Positions 9,289-19,794 of a stretch of DNA of 56,285 bases are shown piece after piece (position 1 is the first letter of the stretch; each line of letters begins with the position of its first letter). The stretch comes from Parcubacteria group bacterium (GTDB lineage Bacteria > Patescibacteriota > Minisyncoccia > Phycocordibacterales > WO2-35-19): contig JAAZAU010000001.1 in NCBI GenBank assembly GCA_012514175.1, forward strand, positions 1-56,285, read 5' to 3'. The position numbers were made by a program, and so were the translations under genes. The notes beneath the pieces are model-generated. The model searched no databases. It was not told the DNA's origin and saw only the letters and a program-made list of their open reading frames with translations.

Positions 9289-10500
9289 ATGCCATTTTAC
9301 AAATATAAATTTATAAAAGACGGAGAGAAACACGAAAAAACCGGAGAGTTTGCTGACAAAGCTGCTCTTTATGCTGCGGTGCGCAATGACGGTGGCTCCA
9401 TAATTTCCGTAGAAGAAACAAAACCCAAAACTTCCGCTTTGAAATTATTTTCTTTTAGAAAAAAAATAAAAACTCAAGAAATAATAACTTTAGCCAGAAA
9501 TCTTTCTGTGATGTTGGACGCGGGACTTTCGGTTTCTAGAGCTTTGACAGTTTTGGCAAAACAATCAAAAAGCCGAAATCTGGTAGAAGTGCTAAATAAA
9601 ATTAATAATTCTGTTGTGTCTGGTGTAACATTATCTAAGTCACTTGAAGCGTATCCAAACATATTTTCAAACCTGTTTGTCTCTATGGTTAGAGCGGGTG
9701 AAGAATCTGGTCAATTATCTAATTCTTTGCGCATTGTGGCTGACCAGTTGGAAAAAACTCATACGCTTTCAAAAAAAATTAAAGGCGCAATGATTTACCC
9801 TTCAGTTATTGTGTGTGTGATGATAGCTATAGGTGTCCTTGCGATGATTTTTATGGTGCCAACGCTTACGGAAACTTTCAAAGGTCTTGAAGTGGAACTT
9901 CCTTTGCCAACTCGCGTTATCATAGCCATCAGTGATTTTCTGAGAATGAATTTTATTCTGACGATTGGTGTGGTTTTGGTTTTGGTCTTTGGCATAATAA
10001 CTATGATCAGAACTCAAAAAGGTAAAAACGTTTTAGATTTTATAATTTTGCGTTTACCTTTAATAAATACTATTAGCAGAGAGGTGAATGCGGCTAGGAC
10101 TTCCAGGACTCTTTCCTCACTCATTTCTTCTGGGGTGGATATTGTTTCCGCTATAAACATAACGAGCGCAGTTTTACAAAATCATTATTTTAAAAATCTT
10201 TTAACTGAATCAGCTAAACAGGTTCAAATGGGCGAACTTCTGTCTTCTTCAATATCAAATTCTAAAGGTAATCTTTTCCCAGTGTTTGTGGGGGAGATGC
10301 TTGCTGTGGGGGAAGAGACGGGTAAAGTGACTGATATGCTTGAAAATATCGCAGACTATTATGAATCCGAGGTTGATCAAAAAACTAAAGATATGTCCAC
10401 CGTTATTGAACCGTTTCTTATGATCCTCATCGGTATTGCAGTTGGTATCTTTGCTGTCGCTATGTTGCTCCCAACCTACTCACTTGTGGATGCAATATAA
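9289..10500 (+). CDS. pilC: Type IV pilus inner-membrane platform protein PilC/GspF
   Basis: ARNLSVMLDAGLSVSRAL, MVRAGEESGQL, VGEETGKVTDMLENIADYYESEVDQ. Confidence 0.92.
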   Translation: MPFYKYKFIKDGEKHEKTGEFADKAALYAAVRNDGGSIISVEETKPKTSALKLFSFRKKIKTQEIITLARNLSVMLDAGLSVSRALTVLAKQSKSRNLVEVLNKINNSVVSGVTLSKSLEAYPNIFSNLFVSMVRAGEESGQLSNSLRIVADQLEKTHTLSKKIKGAMIYPSVIVCVMIAIGVLAMIFMVPTLTETFKGLEVELPLPTRVIIAISDFLRMNFILTIGVVLVLVFGIITMIRTQKGKNVLDFIILRLPLINTISREVNAARTSRTLSSLISSGVDIVSAINITSAVLQNHYFKNLLTESAKQVQMGELLSSSISNSKGNLFPVFVGEMLAVGEETGKVTDMLENIADYYESEVDQKTKDMSTVIEPFLMILIGIAVGIFAVAMLLPTYSLVDAI

Positions 10501-10514
10501 TAGAATTTATAAAA

Positions 10515-10967
10515 ATGAAAATTAATAAAGGTTTTACTTTAATGGAAGTGATGATTGTGATAGGGGTTTTTGTCATTGTGGCAGGTATGACGTTCTATTT
10601 TTTTTCTGGACTTAACAAAAAGGAAATTTTAGAAAAAGATGTTGCTGGAGTTTCTGCTTTTATTCGTGACGCAAGAATGCTTGCGGTAACTTCAAAAGAC
10701 AGTTCTGTTTTTGGTATTCATTTTGAAAACGACAAAGTGGTTTTGTTTAAAGGAAGCTCTTATGTTGCTGGCGGTCCTGATCAAAAAGTTTTTACACTTT
10801 CAAAAGCTGTTTATATGTCTGGTTATTCTTTAAATCTTGGTGTGCCTGACGTAGTTTTTTCTAGGTTTAGTGGGGAAACTGCAAATTTTGGCACAGTTAC
10901 TTTTTCTTTAGATGATGATAGTGCTTCAATTACTATTACAATCTTAGGGACTGGAGTGATACAATAA
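10515..10967 (+). CDS. Prepilin-like protein
   Basis: Type III signal: NKGFTLMEVMIVIGVFVIVAGMTFYFF. Confidence 0.85.
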   Translation: MKINKGFTLMEVMIVIGVFVIVAGMTFYFFSGLNKKEILEKDVAGVSAFIRDARMLAVTSKDSSVFGIHFENDKVVLFKGSSYVAGGPDQKVFTLSKAVYMSGYSLNLGVPDVVFSRFSGETANFGTVTFSLDDDSASITITILGTGVIQ

Positions 10968-10975
10968 TAATAGCT

Positions 10976-11482
10976 ATGAAATTTTTTAAAAAATTTTTAC
11001 CCCAAGAAAAAAAACGGAATAGAGGTTTTAGTTTAGTGGAAGCTTTGATTGCGATCTTTATTATTGCTTTTTGTATTTTAGCTATTTGGAGAATTTACGT
11101 TTTCTTTGTTAAAACCTCTCTCTCAAATGCAAAATTTTTTCAAGGTGCATTTTTAGCTGACGAAGGTGTTGAGGCGGTTAAATTTATGCGCGATGGTGGC
11201 TGGTCTTCAAATATAGCTCCTTTAACTTTAGAAACTCCTTATTCTTTAATTTTTGATGGCACAAAATGGGAAGCCACTCCCGCTATTTCTTATATTGATG
11301 GGGTTTTTGACAGGCGAGCCATTTTTTCAGCAGTTTACAGAGACGCCGATGGCAACATTGCAGATTCTGGCGCCTTAGACGAGGGCACCAGAAAAGTTAA
11401 AATAATCGTATCTTGGTCTAAGGACTCAAGCACTACTACTAGAGAAATAACTACTTATGTTAGCAATCTTTTCAAAAATTAA
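10976..11482 (+). CDS. Prepilin-like protein (PilV-type)
   Basis: NRGFSLVEALIAIFIIAFCILAIW type III signal sequence. Confidence 0.85.
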   Translation: MKFFKKFLPQEKKRNRGFSLVEALIAIFIIAFCILAIWRIYVFFVKTSLSNAKFFQGAFLADEGVEAVKFMRDGGWSSNIAPLTLETPYSLIFDGTKWEATPAISYIDGVFDRRAIFSAVYRDADGNIADSGALDEGTRKVKIIVSWSKDSSTTTREITTYVSNLFKN

Positions 11483-11993
11483 AAATATGGGCAAAACGCG
11501 CGGAGTGACCTTAGTGGAAGCTATTTTGTATTTAACACTTTTTATTGTTGTTTTGGGTGTGGTTATAAATATGCTTTTGGCTATTAACAGCTCTTATAAA
11601 GAAATAAGGTTGAATAGGGAAATTGAGATTTCGGGGACTGTAACTATGGAAAGCTTGCTTAGAGAAATTCGTAACGCCTCTAGTATTGACGTGAGCAACA
11701 GTCAATTTGGCGTAAACCCAAGTAAGATTACTTTAATGGGCGTTGATGAAAGTTCAAATGCCTACACAAAAACATACGATGTTTTGGATGGTGCTTTTAG
11801 GGTTTCTAAAGATGGCGGAACCCCTGAAATACTGACTTCTTCTTTGGGTTCTGTTAGTTCTCTTGTTTTAAAACGCTTAACCACCTCTGCTTCAGAAGCC
11901 ATAAAAATAGAGTTGGAAATTACTGGAACCTTAGGCTCTCTCTCAAAAACTGAGAAGTTTTATGGATTTGCGGTTTTAAGAGGTTCTTATTAA
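11457..11993 (+). CDS. Prepilin-like protein (PilW/GspJ-type)
   Basis: TRGVTLVEAILYLTLFIVVLGVVINM; start overlaps the preceding gene. Confidence 0.8.
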   Translation: MLAIFSKIKNMGKTRGVTLVEAILYLTLFIVVLGVVINMLLAINSSYKEIRLNREIEISGTVTMESLLREIRNASSIDVSNSQFGVNPSKITLMGVDESSNAYTKTYDVLDGAFRVSKDGGTPEILTSSLGSVSSLVLKRLTTSASEAIKIELEITGTLGSLSKTEKFYGFAVLRGSY

Positions 11994-12001
11994 TTGGTTT
12001 T

Positions 12002-13729
12002 ATGTCTTTATTTTCTAAGAAACAAAGCAAAAAAAGAGGTCAAGTGATGATAATTATCGTGCTGTTTTTTGTTTCTATATCAATGGTTATTATTTTTGGT
12101 GTTGTAAATCCTTTAGTCAGACATATTTCAATGGCTAGATCGGTTTCAATTTCCGAAAAAAGTTTTTATACAGCTGAAGCTGCTATTGAAGATGTGATAT
12201 ATCGTTATAAGTTTGGATTGCCGGTTGTTTCTTCTAATACTTTTGAAATTGACGGAAGCAGTGTGTCAGTGACTGTGACCGACGGTCTGAACAATAAAGT
12301 TGTGGTGGCGACAGGGGACACCAATAATTATTTTAGAAAGATTGAAGCTCATTTAACGGCCGGCGCTGGAGTTTCGTTTTTTTACGGATTACAAACAGGA
12401 ACCGGAGGTATTTTTATGAGCAACAATTCTATTGTTAAGGGTAATGTTTATGCTAATGGAAATATTAGCGGAAACAATGGCGCTCGGATTACCGGTTCAG
12501 CTTATGCTGCCAATTCAGCGAGTTTAAACACAAACCAATCCAACGAGTTGCCTCTTCCGCCCACTGAGAGTATTCAATTTGGGTCTAGTTACAATGCTCA
12601 AGATGTAGCGCAAAGTTTTATGGTTACGGAGACTGCGCCAATAAATAAAATTGCTGTCTATTTAAAAAAAGTAGGCACTCCAGGCAATTTAACTGTAAGG
12701 ATTGTAAACAATAATGGTGATAAACCCGGAACAGCGACTTTGGCCCAAGGCACTATGTCGGCCTCTTTAGTGACTACTTCTTTTGGTTGGGTGGAAATAC
12801 CTTTATCTTCAAACCCTGAACTGGTTCCGGGACAAGTTTATTGGTTGGTTTTAGATGGAGGAAACAACACTAGTAAATACTATATTATCGGAGCCAACAG
12901 TGATTATTCTAATGGGGTTGCTAAAATTGGTAACCAAAGCACTTCCGTTTGGAACAACACTTCGCCTTCGGGTCTTGATTTTTACTTTAAAATATTTTTA
13001 GGGGGGTTGACTGGCACCATTAACAAAGTTTTGATTGGTTCAGATGCTCACGCCCATACTGTTACTAACAGCACTGTTACCGCCAACCTTTATTGTCAAA
13101 CAGGTAGCGGCAACAATAAATCTTGTAACACTTCTTTACCAGACCCTTCACCAGAAGCTTTTCCGATATCAGATGCTAATATTGCTGAATGGAAAAGTGC
13201 GGCCGAAAGCGGTGGGACCGTGGGCAGTCTTAATTTAAGTGGCACCTCCTCTTCTTTGGGTCCTAAAAAAATTAACGGCAATCTTAATGTCTCCAATGGT
13301 TATGTTTTAAATGTTACAGGCACGGTTTACGTGACCGGTGATATAAATATTTCAAATAACGCTACTGTAAAATTGTCTTCTTCGTATGGTTCAAATAGTG
13401 GAGTTGTTATAGCTGATGGGAATATTTATGTTTCCAACAATGCTGTTTTTGCAGGTTCAGGACAAACCGGTAGTTATATTTTACTTGTGAGCACCAACAA
13501 CAGTAGTAATGCGATCAATGTTTACAACAACGCGGGCACTGTTATTCTTAACGCTCAAAAAGGCACTATTAATTTTGCTAACAATGCTGGCGCTAAATCA
13601 GCGGTAGCGAATCGCATCAATTTAAGTAACGGCGCTACTATTACTTACGAAAGCGGACTTATCAATGTTAATTTTTCCTCTGGTCCTTCCGGAGGTTACG
13701 ATATCGTCAAGTGGAAAGAGGTTGAATAA
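12002..13729 (+). CDS. PilX-like minor pilin with large exported domains (putative adhesin)
   Basis: KKRGQVMIIIVLFFVSISMVIIFGVV...YTAEAAIEDVIYR N-terminus, then an insert and an Asn/Gly/Ser-rich repetitive C-terminal half. Confidence 0.75.
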   Translation: MSLFSKKQSKKRGQVMIIIVLFFVSISMVIIFGVVNPLVRHISMARSVSISEKSFYTAEAAIEDVIYRYKFGLPVVSSNTFEIDGSSVSVTVTDGLNNKVVVATGDTNNYFRKIEAHLTAGAGVSFFYGLQTGTGGIFMSNNSIVKGNVYANGNISGNNGARITGSAYAANSASLNTNQSNELPLPPTESIQFGSSYNAQDVAQSFMVTETAPINKIAVYLKKVGTPGNLTVRIVNNNGDKPGTATLAQGTMSASLVTTSFGWVEIPLSSNPELVPGQVYWLVLDGGNNTSKYYIIGANSDYSNGVAKIGNQSTSVWNNTSPSGLDFYFKIFLGGLTGTINKVLIGSDAHAHTVTNSTVTANLYCQTGSGNNKSCNTSLPDPSPEAFPISDANIAEWKSAAESGGTVGSLNLSGTSSSLGPKKINGNLNVSNGYVLNVTGTVYVTGDINISNNATVKLSSSYGSNSGVVIADGNIYVSNNAVFAGSGQTGSYILLVSTNNSSNAINVYNNAGTVILNAQKGTINFANNAGAKSAVANRINLSNGATITYESGLINVNFSSGPSGGYDIVKWKEVE

Positions 13730-13746
13730 ATTGCTACAATGGTGTA

Positions 13747-14517
13747 ATGAAAAAACGCAATTTGGTAGTGGCTAATTGGAAAATGAATCCAGAAACCTTA
13801 ACTGAAGCTAAGGAAATTTTTAACCCACCAAGAAACTTTGCTAAAAATCTTAAAAATACCGATGTGGTGGTGTGCCCACCGTTTCCGTTTATTCAACCTC
13901 TTTCCAAATTAAAATTACCTAAAAATATATTTTTTGGCGCTCAAAATGTTTCTAGTGAAATTAAAGGTGCTTGGACTGGAGAAATTAGTGCTGAAATGTT
14001 GAAAGGTTTGGGAGTAAAGTTTGTTTTGGTGGGGCATTCCGAAAGACGAACACTGGGTGAAAGTGGTGAAATCTTTTCCAAAAAACTCCAAAGAGCTTTT
14101 GATGCTGGTCTAACTCCAATATTTTGCATCGGAGAAAAAGAAAGAAACAAAGACGGTCGTCATTTGGAAGTAATCAAAAATCAAATTAAAGAAGGTCTTT
14201 CTGGGCTACCTAAAAAACATTTGGTCGGCATTATGATTGCTTATGAGCCGGTTTGGGCAATAGGGAAGTCATATAAAGATGCTATGACTCCGACTGATAT
14301 CCACGAAACAGTTTTGTTTATTAAAAAAATAATAAGCGAAAGTTTTGGTCGCGATATCGCGGGTGGTTGCAAAATTTTTTATGGCGCAGCCGTTGAAGCG
14401 GAAAATGTGGCTCTGATAGTGGAACAAGGTAATGTGGATGGACTTTTGGTTGGTCATGCTTCCCTTAAACCCGAAGAATTTTTAAAAATTTTAAAAGCAA
14501 TTGATATTAAAAAATGA
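13747..14517 (+). CDS. tpiA: Triosephosphate isomerase
   Basis: VVANWKMNP, VLVGHSERR, IAYEPVWAIG, YGAAVEAEN, GLLVGHASL. Confidence 0.95.
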   Translation: MKKRNLVVANWKMNPETLTEAKEIFNPPRNFAKNLKNTDVVVCPPFPFIQPLSKLKLPKNIFFGAQNVSSEIKGAWTGEISAEMLKGLGVKFVLVGHSERRTLGESGEIFSKKLQRAFDAGLTPIFCIGEKERNKDGRHLEVIKNQIKEGLSGLPKKHLVGIMIAYEPVWAIGKSYKDAMTPTDIHETVLFIKKIISESFGRDIAGGCKIFYGAAVEAENVALIVEQGNVDGLLVGHASLKPEEFLKILKAIDIKK

Positions 14518-15506
14518 AATCAATTGAAGAAGCAGAAATAAAAGCGGGGACAAAAGTTTTAGTGAGAGTGGATTGGAATGTGCCAGTTGATGAAGCAGGT
14601 TTACCTACTGACAGTTCGCGCATAGAAGCTACGCTTTTAACTATTGAATATATAAAAAATAAAGGCGGTTTGCCGATAATAGCTAGTCATTTTGGGCGTG
14701 AAGGAGATTCTATTGAAACGGTTATAAATTTTGCCAAACAAAAATATTCAGTTTTAACTGCGGGGGTGGAATTTTTAGAAAATTTACGCATAGATAAAAG
14801 AGAAGAAAACAATGATGAAAGTTTTGCTAAAGATTTGGCAAGTAAGGCTGATATTTATGTAAATGAGGCTTTTTCTGTTTCTCACAGAGAGCACGCTTCT
14901 ATTGTAGGTGTTCCAAAATTTTTGCCTGCTTTTGCTGGTTTTCATTTTATGAAAGAATTTCAAAATCTTTCCAAAGCTTTTAATCCTGAACGTCCTTTTC
15001 TTTTTATACTTGGTGGCGCCAAATTTGAAACCAAACTTCCTTTACTAGAAAAGTTTTTGGAACTTGCTGATGATGTGTTCATTGGGGGAGCTTTGGCTGT
15101 GAAAGCGTTGGAGATGTCAGATAAAAATGGTGTGCCTATTGCTGATAACCCTAAAGTAATTTTTCCAGAGGGAGACATTGTGGCGCCTGATATTAATCCA
15201 GAAACTTTAGCTATTATAAAAGAAAAAATTGATCAAGCTCAATTTATTCTTTGGAATGGACCTTTGGGTAATTATGAAAAAGGTTTTATTGCTGGAACCG
15301 TGGCTTTAGCCAGAATGCTTTCTGAAAGTTCTGCTAAAGTTGTGGTGGGCGGGGGAGATACATTGGCTGTTGTTAATAAAGATGTGCAAAAAGTTATTAC
15401 TCAACACGGTTTTATCTCAACTGCTGGTGGTGCAATGCTTGATTTTTTGGCTAAAGGCACTTTGCCGGGAATTGAAGCGCTTCAAAACCAAATCAGTTTA
15501 GAATAA
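14514..15506 (+). CDS. pgk: Phosphoglycerate kinase (short, 330 aa)
   Basis: VLVRVDWNVPVD, ENLRIDKRE, VGVPKFLPAFAGF, LGGAKFETKLP, WNGPLGNYE, VVGGGDT, STAGGAMLDFL. Confidence 0.94.
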   Translation: MKSIEEAEIKAGTKVLVRVDWNVPVDEAGLPTDSSRIEATLLTIEYIKNKGGLPIIASHFGREGDSIETVINFAKQKYSVLTAGVEFLENLRIDKREENNDESFAKDLASKADIYVNEAFSVSHREHASIVGVPKFLPAFAGFHFMKEFQNLSKAFNPERPFLFILGGAKFETKLPLLEKFLELADDVFIGGALAVKALEMSDKNGVPIADNPKVIFPEGDIVAPDINPETLAIIKEKIDQAQFILWNGPLGNYEKGFIAGTVALARMLSESSAKVVVGGGDTLAVVNKDVQKVITQHGFISTAGGAMLDFLAKGTLPGIEALQNQISLE

Positions 15507-15538
15507 TTCTGGCGCACCGAGTGCACCAGAATTATTCT
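15500..15538. terminator. Bidirectional terminator/palindrome between convergent genes
   Basis: AGAATAATTCTGG-cgcaccgagtgca-CCAGAATTATTCT, perfect 13-bp arms, overlapping the 3' ends of pgk and the HIT gene. Confidence 0.75.
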
Positions 15539-15894
15539 AAATTAGCTGTTATTTTTTGGGCGTTTTCTTTAAAATCTTTTTTGTCACCAGAGACTTTGTT
15601 GTTTGGATAAACCCAAATGTGGGCGTGCTCAACCTCATCACCAACAATTTTAGACAATATCCAATCGGTATTAAAAGCTTTCCTTTGGGCTTTGGCAATT
15701 TTTCGAGCAACTTCAAAATATTCACCGACGTTTGGTACATCCCAAACCCACCTGTGATGCTCTTTAGGAATAATTTGGCAATGGCCGGGAGATTGAGGGT
15801 TGATGTCAAGAAAAGCCAAAAAATTGTCGTTTTCGTAAACAATATGAGATGGCACCTCTTTTTTTATGATTTTACAAAAAATACAATTTTCCAT
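15532..15894 (-). CDS. HIT-family (histidine triad) protein
   Basis: CIFCKIIKKEVPSHIVYEND, GHCQIIPKEH, EVEHAHIWVYP. Confidence 0.88.
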   Translation of the reverse strand: MENCIFCKIIKKEVPSHIVYENDNFLAFLDINPQSPGHCQIIPKEHHRWVWDVPNVGEYFEVARKIAKAQRKAFNTDWILSKIVGDEVEHAHIWVYPNNKVSGDKKDFKENAQKITANLE

Positions 15895-15964
15895 AACCTA
15901 ATTATAACACGTTTTTTCTTTCTTTTTTAATGTCAGAGGGGGCTAGGAGTGTTATTATTTTTCT

Positions 15965-17683
15965 ATGGCTAAAAAATATTCTGTAAAACCTAAAATTACT
16001 GATGATTTAATTGAACAGTTACTTCACAATAGAGGTATTGAAACTCCAGAAGAAAAAGAGGCCTTTTTAAACCCTGATTTTGAAAAGCATTCTTGGGATC
16101 CGTTTTTGTTGTCTGATATGAAAAAAGCGGTTAATAGGATTTTGCAAGCAATAGACAAAAAAGAGCACATTGGGGTTTGGGGTGATTATGATGTTGATGG
16201 AGTTTCTGGGGTGGCTTTGTTTTATGATTTTTTTAAAAAAATCAATTTTGATAATTTTGTTTATTATATTCCTAGCAGACAAGAAGAGGGTTACGGTTTA
16301 AATCAAGACGGATTAGATGAATTAGCTAAAGAAAAAGTAAGTCTCCTTATAACAGTTGATTGTGGAATTAGAGATTTTAAAAATGTTGAATACGCCAAAA
16401 GTTTGGGTATGGAAGTGATAATCACTGACCACCACGAACCATCTTCCTCAATTGATGCGATCAGCGAAGAATTACCTAAAGCTTTTGCGGTAATAAATCC
16501 AAAAAGAGCAGATTCTCAATATCCTGAAAAAATACTTTGTGGCACTGGTGTGGTTTGGAAAATAATTCAAGCTATTTTACAAACTAGAAGAGATTTGATT
16601 TCAGAAGGTCAAGAAAAATGGTTCCTGGACTTAGTTGGGCTAGCCACTTTGGCAGATATGGTGCCTCTTACCGGAGAAAATCGTATGCTCGCTTTTTTTG
16701 GTTTGAAAGTTATACAACGTAGTAGACGTTTGGGTTTGCTGAAACTTTTTTCAATGTTGAGAATGGATAGAGAAAATTTAAACGAGGATGATGTCTCTTT
16801 TATGATCGCTCCGCGTCTTAATGCCGCTTCACGTATGGGTCATCCTGTTGAAGCCCTCAATCTTTTGATTGCTGACAACGAAGTGGATGCTGACACTTAC
16901 GCTAAACACTTAAGCAGTATCAACGATGATAGAAAAATTTTGGTTGCTAATATTGTTAAAGAAGCCAAGAAAAAAGTTAGAGAGAAATTTAACAATGGGG
17001 GAGAGAAGCCTGTTATTGTGATCGGTAACCCTGAATGGCACCCGTCTATTTTAGGATTGGTTGCGAACTCTATTGTAGAGGAATATGAACGACCGGTTTT
17101 TCTTTGGGGTAGAAACGGAGGAGATGAAGAAAGGTTGCTCAAAGGTTCGTGTCGTTCAGATGGAGCAACTGATTTAGTGGCTGTGATGGAGAGGAGGCGA
17201 GAAGTTTTTATTGAGTTTGGTGGTCATAAAATGTCCGGAGGATTTTCGGTTAGTTTTGAAAAAATTCATACCCTTGAAGAGGTGTTAATAGAATCATTTT
17301 TGTCTCTGAAAGAAGAATTAAAAATTGATAACGAAAATGAAATTTTGGTTGACGCCGAACTTGGTTTGGAAAATGTTTCTCCAAAATTTGTTTCGGAAAT
17401 TTTAAAACTGGCGCCGTTTGGGGTGTCTAACGAAAAACCCATTTTTATTTTCCGTGACGTTATCCCAGAAAAAATAAATCGTTTTGGAAAAAACAAAGAG
17501 CACCTCTCCATAAATTTTCGCGACGGCAGTAGAAGTGTCAGAGCGATATCTTTTTTCACTTCGCCAGACCAATTTGGTGATCTGCTTAAAGAGGGGATTA
17601 AAACCAATTTGGTCGCTAATATTGAAAAATCTTTTTATGGTGGACGCTCTGAGATTCGTTTGAGGATTGTAGATTTTTTTTAA
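15965..17683 (+). CDS. recJ: Single-stranded-DNA-specific exonuclease RecJ
   Basis: GVWGDYDVDGVSGVAL, TVDCGI, ITDHHEP, LVGLATLADMVPL, GGHKMSGGFSV. Confidence 0.93.
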   Translation: MAKKYSVKPKITDDLIEQLLHNRGIETPEEKEAFLNPDFEKHSWDPFLLSDMKKAVNRILQAIDKKEHIGVWGDYDVDGVSGVALFYDFFKKINFDNFVYYIPSRQEEGYGLNQDGLDELAKEKVSLLITVDCGIRDFKNVEYAKSLGMEVIITDHHEPSSSIDAISEELPKAFAVINPKRADSQYPEKILCGTGVVWKIIQAILQTRRDLISEGQEKWFLDLVGLATLADMVPLTGENRMLAFFGLKVIQRSRRLGLLKLFSMLRMDRENLNEDDVSFMIAPRLNAASRMGHPVEALNLLIADNEVDADTYAKHLSSINDDRKILVANIVKEAKKKVREKFNNGGEKPVIVIGNPEWHPSILGLVANSIVEEYERPVFLWGRNGGDEERLLKGSCRSDGATDLVAVMERRREVFIEFGGHKMSGGFSVSFEKIHTLEEVLIESFLSLKEELKIDNENEILVDAELGLENVSPKFVSEILKLAPFGVSNEKPIFIFRDVIPEKINRFGKNKEHLSINFRDGSRSVRAISFFTSPDQFGDLLKEGIKTNLVANIEKSFYGGRSEIRLRIVDFF

Positions 17684-17704
17684 CATTAAATATAAAATGT
17701 TTTT

Positions 17705-18181
17705 ATGATTACAATTTATACAGACGGTTCATCGCGTGGCAATCCGGGTCCGGGAGGATATGGAGCTATTATTTTTGATGAGGAGCAAGTTAGAGAAATT
17801 GGCGGTCGGGAAGATAGAACCACAAATAACAGAATGGAAATGATGGCCACAATAGTGGCGTTAGAAAATGTTCCAGCAAATTCTGATGTGGAAATTTACG
17901 CGGACTCAGAATATGTGATTAAAGGCATCACTAGTTGGATAAAAAATTGGCAAATAAATAATTGGCGCACCAAAGACAGGAAAGAAGTTTTGAATAGAGA
18001 TTTGTGGGAAAAACTTTTGGCAGTTACTAAAGATAAAAATGTTGAATGGAAAAAAGTAGCAGGTCATTCTGGTCACAGTTTAAATGATAGATGTGATGAA
18101 ATAGCTACTGGATTTGCTGATAATATAGAAGTGAATCTTTTTAAGGGCTCAAAACAAGAATATAATATGTTTCACCAATGA
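17705..18181 (+). CDS. rnhA: Ribonuclease HI
   Basis: ITIYTDGSSRGNPGPGGYGAI, TTNNRMEMMA, IYADSEYVIKGI, KVAGHSGHSLNDRCDEIA. Confidence 0.94.
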   Translation: MITIYTDGSSRGNPGPGGYGAIIFDEEQVREIGGREDRTTNNRMEMMATIVALENVPANSDVEIYADSEYVIKGITSWIKNWQINNWRTKDRKEVLNRDLWEKLLAVTKDKNVEWKKVAGHSGHSLNDRCDEIATGFADNIEVNLFKGSKQEYNMFHQ

Positions 18182-19773
18182 TTTATTGGCTCGTTGTTTC
18201 ATTTGTTCTTGGAATTATATTTGAACAAGTTTTTAATTTTGGTTGGAACTTTGCTTTATTGTCAGTTACAGTTTTCTTTTTCATCTTTTTAATTTTACGT
18301 TCAGAAAAAGGACGTCTCTGGTTTTTGTGTTCAATCTTTTTTGCCATTGGAATTTTGAGAATGAGTTTTGTTGATACTTCTTTTGATAAAAATTTATTAA
18401 AACTAGTTGGCGAAAAAATTTATTTTGAAGCTACCATCACAGAGGAACCAGATGTGAGAGACAGCTCGGTGCGTTACATTGTTGAACCAGATTTTTCTTC
18501 AGAATATATTTCTGGATGCACGAACGTTTCCGCGCTCAAAAATTCTTCGTGCTCTGCTCAGTCAATCTCACAAGACGTGCAAAAATTTGTTCCAGAAAAA
18601 AATCGCGTGTTGCTGATTGCTGACCCCTACCCTAAGCTTCGGTATGGAGATCGGGTCTCAGTTTCAGGTAAATTAGATTTACCAAAAAATTTTCAAAGTG
18701 ATAGTGGTTTGGAATTTGATTACATTTCGTTTCTTGCTAAAGATAACATTTATTTTTTAATGTATCGTCCCGAAATAAATCTAGTTTCATCTAGCTCAGC
18801 AAGATTGCACACCACAGAAAAAATAGTTTCGGTTCTTTATTCATTAAAAAATATTTTTATAGAAAAAATAGGAGATGTGGTGCCCGAACCCAACTCTTCT
18901 TTTTTGGCGGGTGTGATTTTTGGCGCTAAGCAAAGTTTGGGACAGGAGTTGCTTGATGATTTTAAAAAAGTCGGACTTATACATATTGTGGTGCTCTCGG
19001 GATACAACATTACTATCATTGCGACGGGCATTTTTTATGCGCTATCTTATTTTGGCAAGAGAAATTTGAGTTTTGTTTTAAGTGTAATTTTTATGTTTTT
19101 GTTTGCGCTTATGGTTGGCTTTGGAGCAACAGTGATGCGCGCTTGCATTATGGCAACTTTAGCAATCTTGGCTAGGTTTTTAGGTCGGCCAGCTGACGCT
19201 TTGCGTTGGCTTTTTATTGCTGGTTTTTTAATGCTTCTTTGGAAACCGATGAATCTTTTTTATGATCCTTCTTTCCAACTTTCTTTTATGGCAACTCTAG
19301 GTTTGATTTTATTTTCACAACCTATTTTTTCTTTTATTACTAATAGCAAAATTTCAAAATACATTCCTATTAAATATGGTGTTCGTGAAATAGTTTCTTC
19401 CACTCTAGCTGTTCAAGTTTTTGTCTTACCTCTTCTTATTAAAATGTCTGGTTTTGTTTCAATAGTCTCTCTTTTAATCAACCCCTTGGTTTTGCCGTTT
19501 ATACCTTGGGTTATGGCCCTCGGCGCTCTTACTGGTTTGCTGGGTTTGCTTCCTTTTGTGGGTGGATTTTTATCTTGGCCTATTGGCGCTCTGGCATATT
19601 TACTTACTCAGTTTGTAATAATTGTAACGAAGTTTTTTGCAAACGTTCCATTCGCCACTTTGCAAATAGGAAATATTTCTGTTTTTGCAATTTTGGTCTG
19701 TTATCTTTTTTACGGATTTATTTATTGGAAACTGAAAAAAGGCGACTTGTTTCTTTATCAACCTTTGTCTTAA
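18178..19773 (+). CDS. comEC: ComEC/Rec2 membrane channel domain protein
   Basis: GLIHIVVLSGYNITIIATG, GFGATVMRACIMATLAILARFLGRPADALRWL; multiple TM segments. Confidence 0.88.
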   Translation: MIYWLVVSFVLGIIFEQVFNFGWNFALLSVTVFFFIFLILRSEKGRLWFLCSIFFAIGILRMSFVDTSFDKNLLKLVGEKIYFEATITEEPDVRDSSVRYIVEPDFSSEYISGCTNVSALKNSSCSAQSISQDVQKFVPEKNRVLLIADPYPKLRYGDRVSVSGKLDLPKNFQSDSGLEFDYISFLAKDNIYFLMYRPEINLVSSSSARLHTTEKIVSVLYSLKNIFIEKIGDVVPEPNSSFLAGVIFGAKQSLGQELLDDFKKVGLIHIVVLSGYNITIIATGIFYALSYFGKRNLSFVLSVIFMFLFALMVGFGATVMRACIMATLAILARFLGRPADALRWLFIAGFLMLLWKPMNLFYDPSFQLSFMATLGLILFSQPIFSFITNSKISKYIPIKYGVREIVSSTLAVQVFVLPLLIKMSGFVSIVSLLINPLVLPFIPWVMALGALTGLLGLLPFVGGFLSWPIGALAYLLTQFVIIVTKFFANVPFATLQIGNISVFAILVCYLFYGFIYWKLKKGDLFLYQPLS

Positions 19774-19794
19774 GTTTGAGGTATTATATTTATA

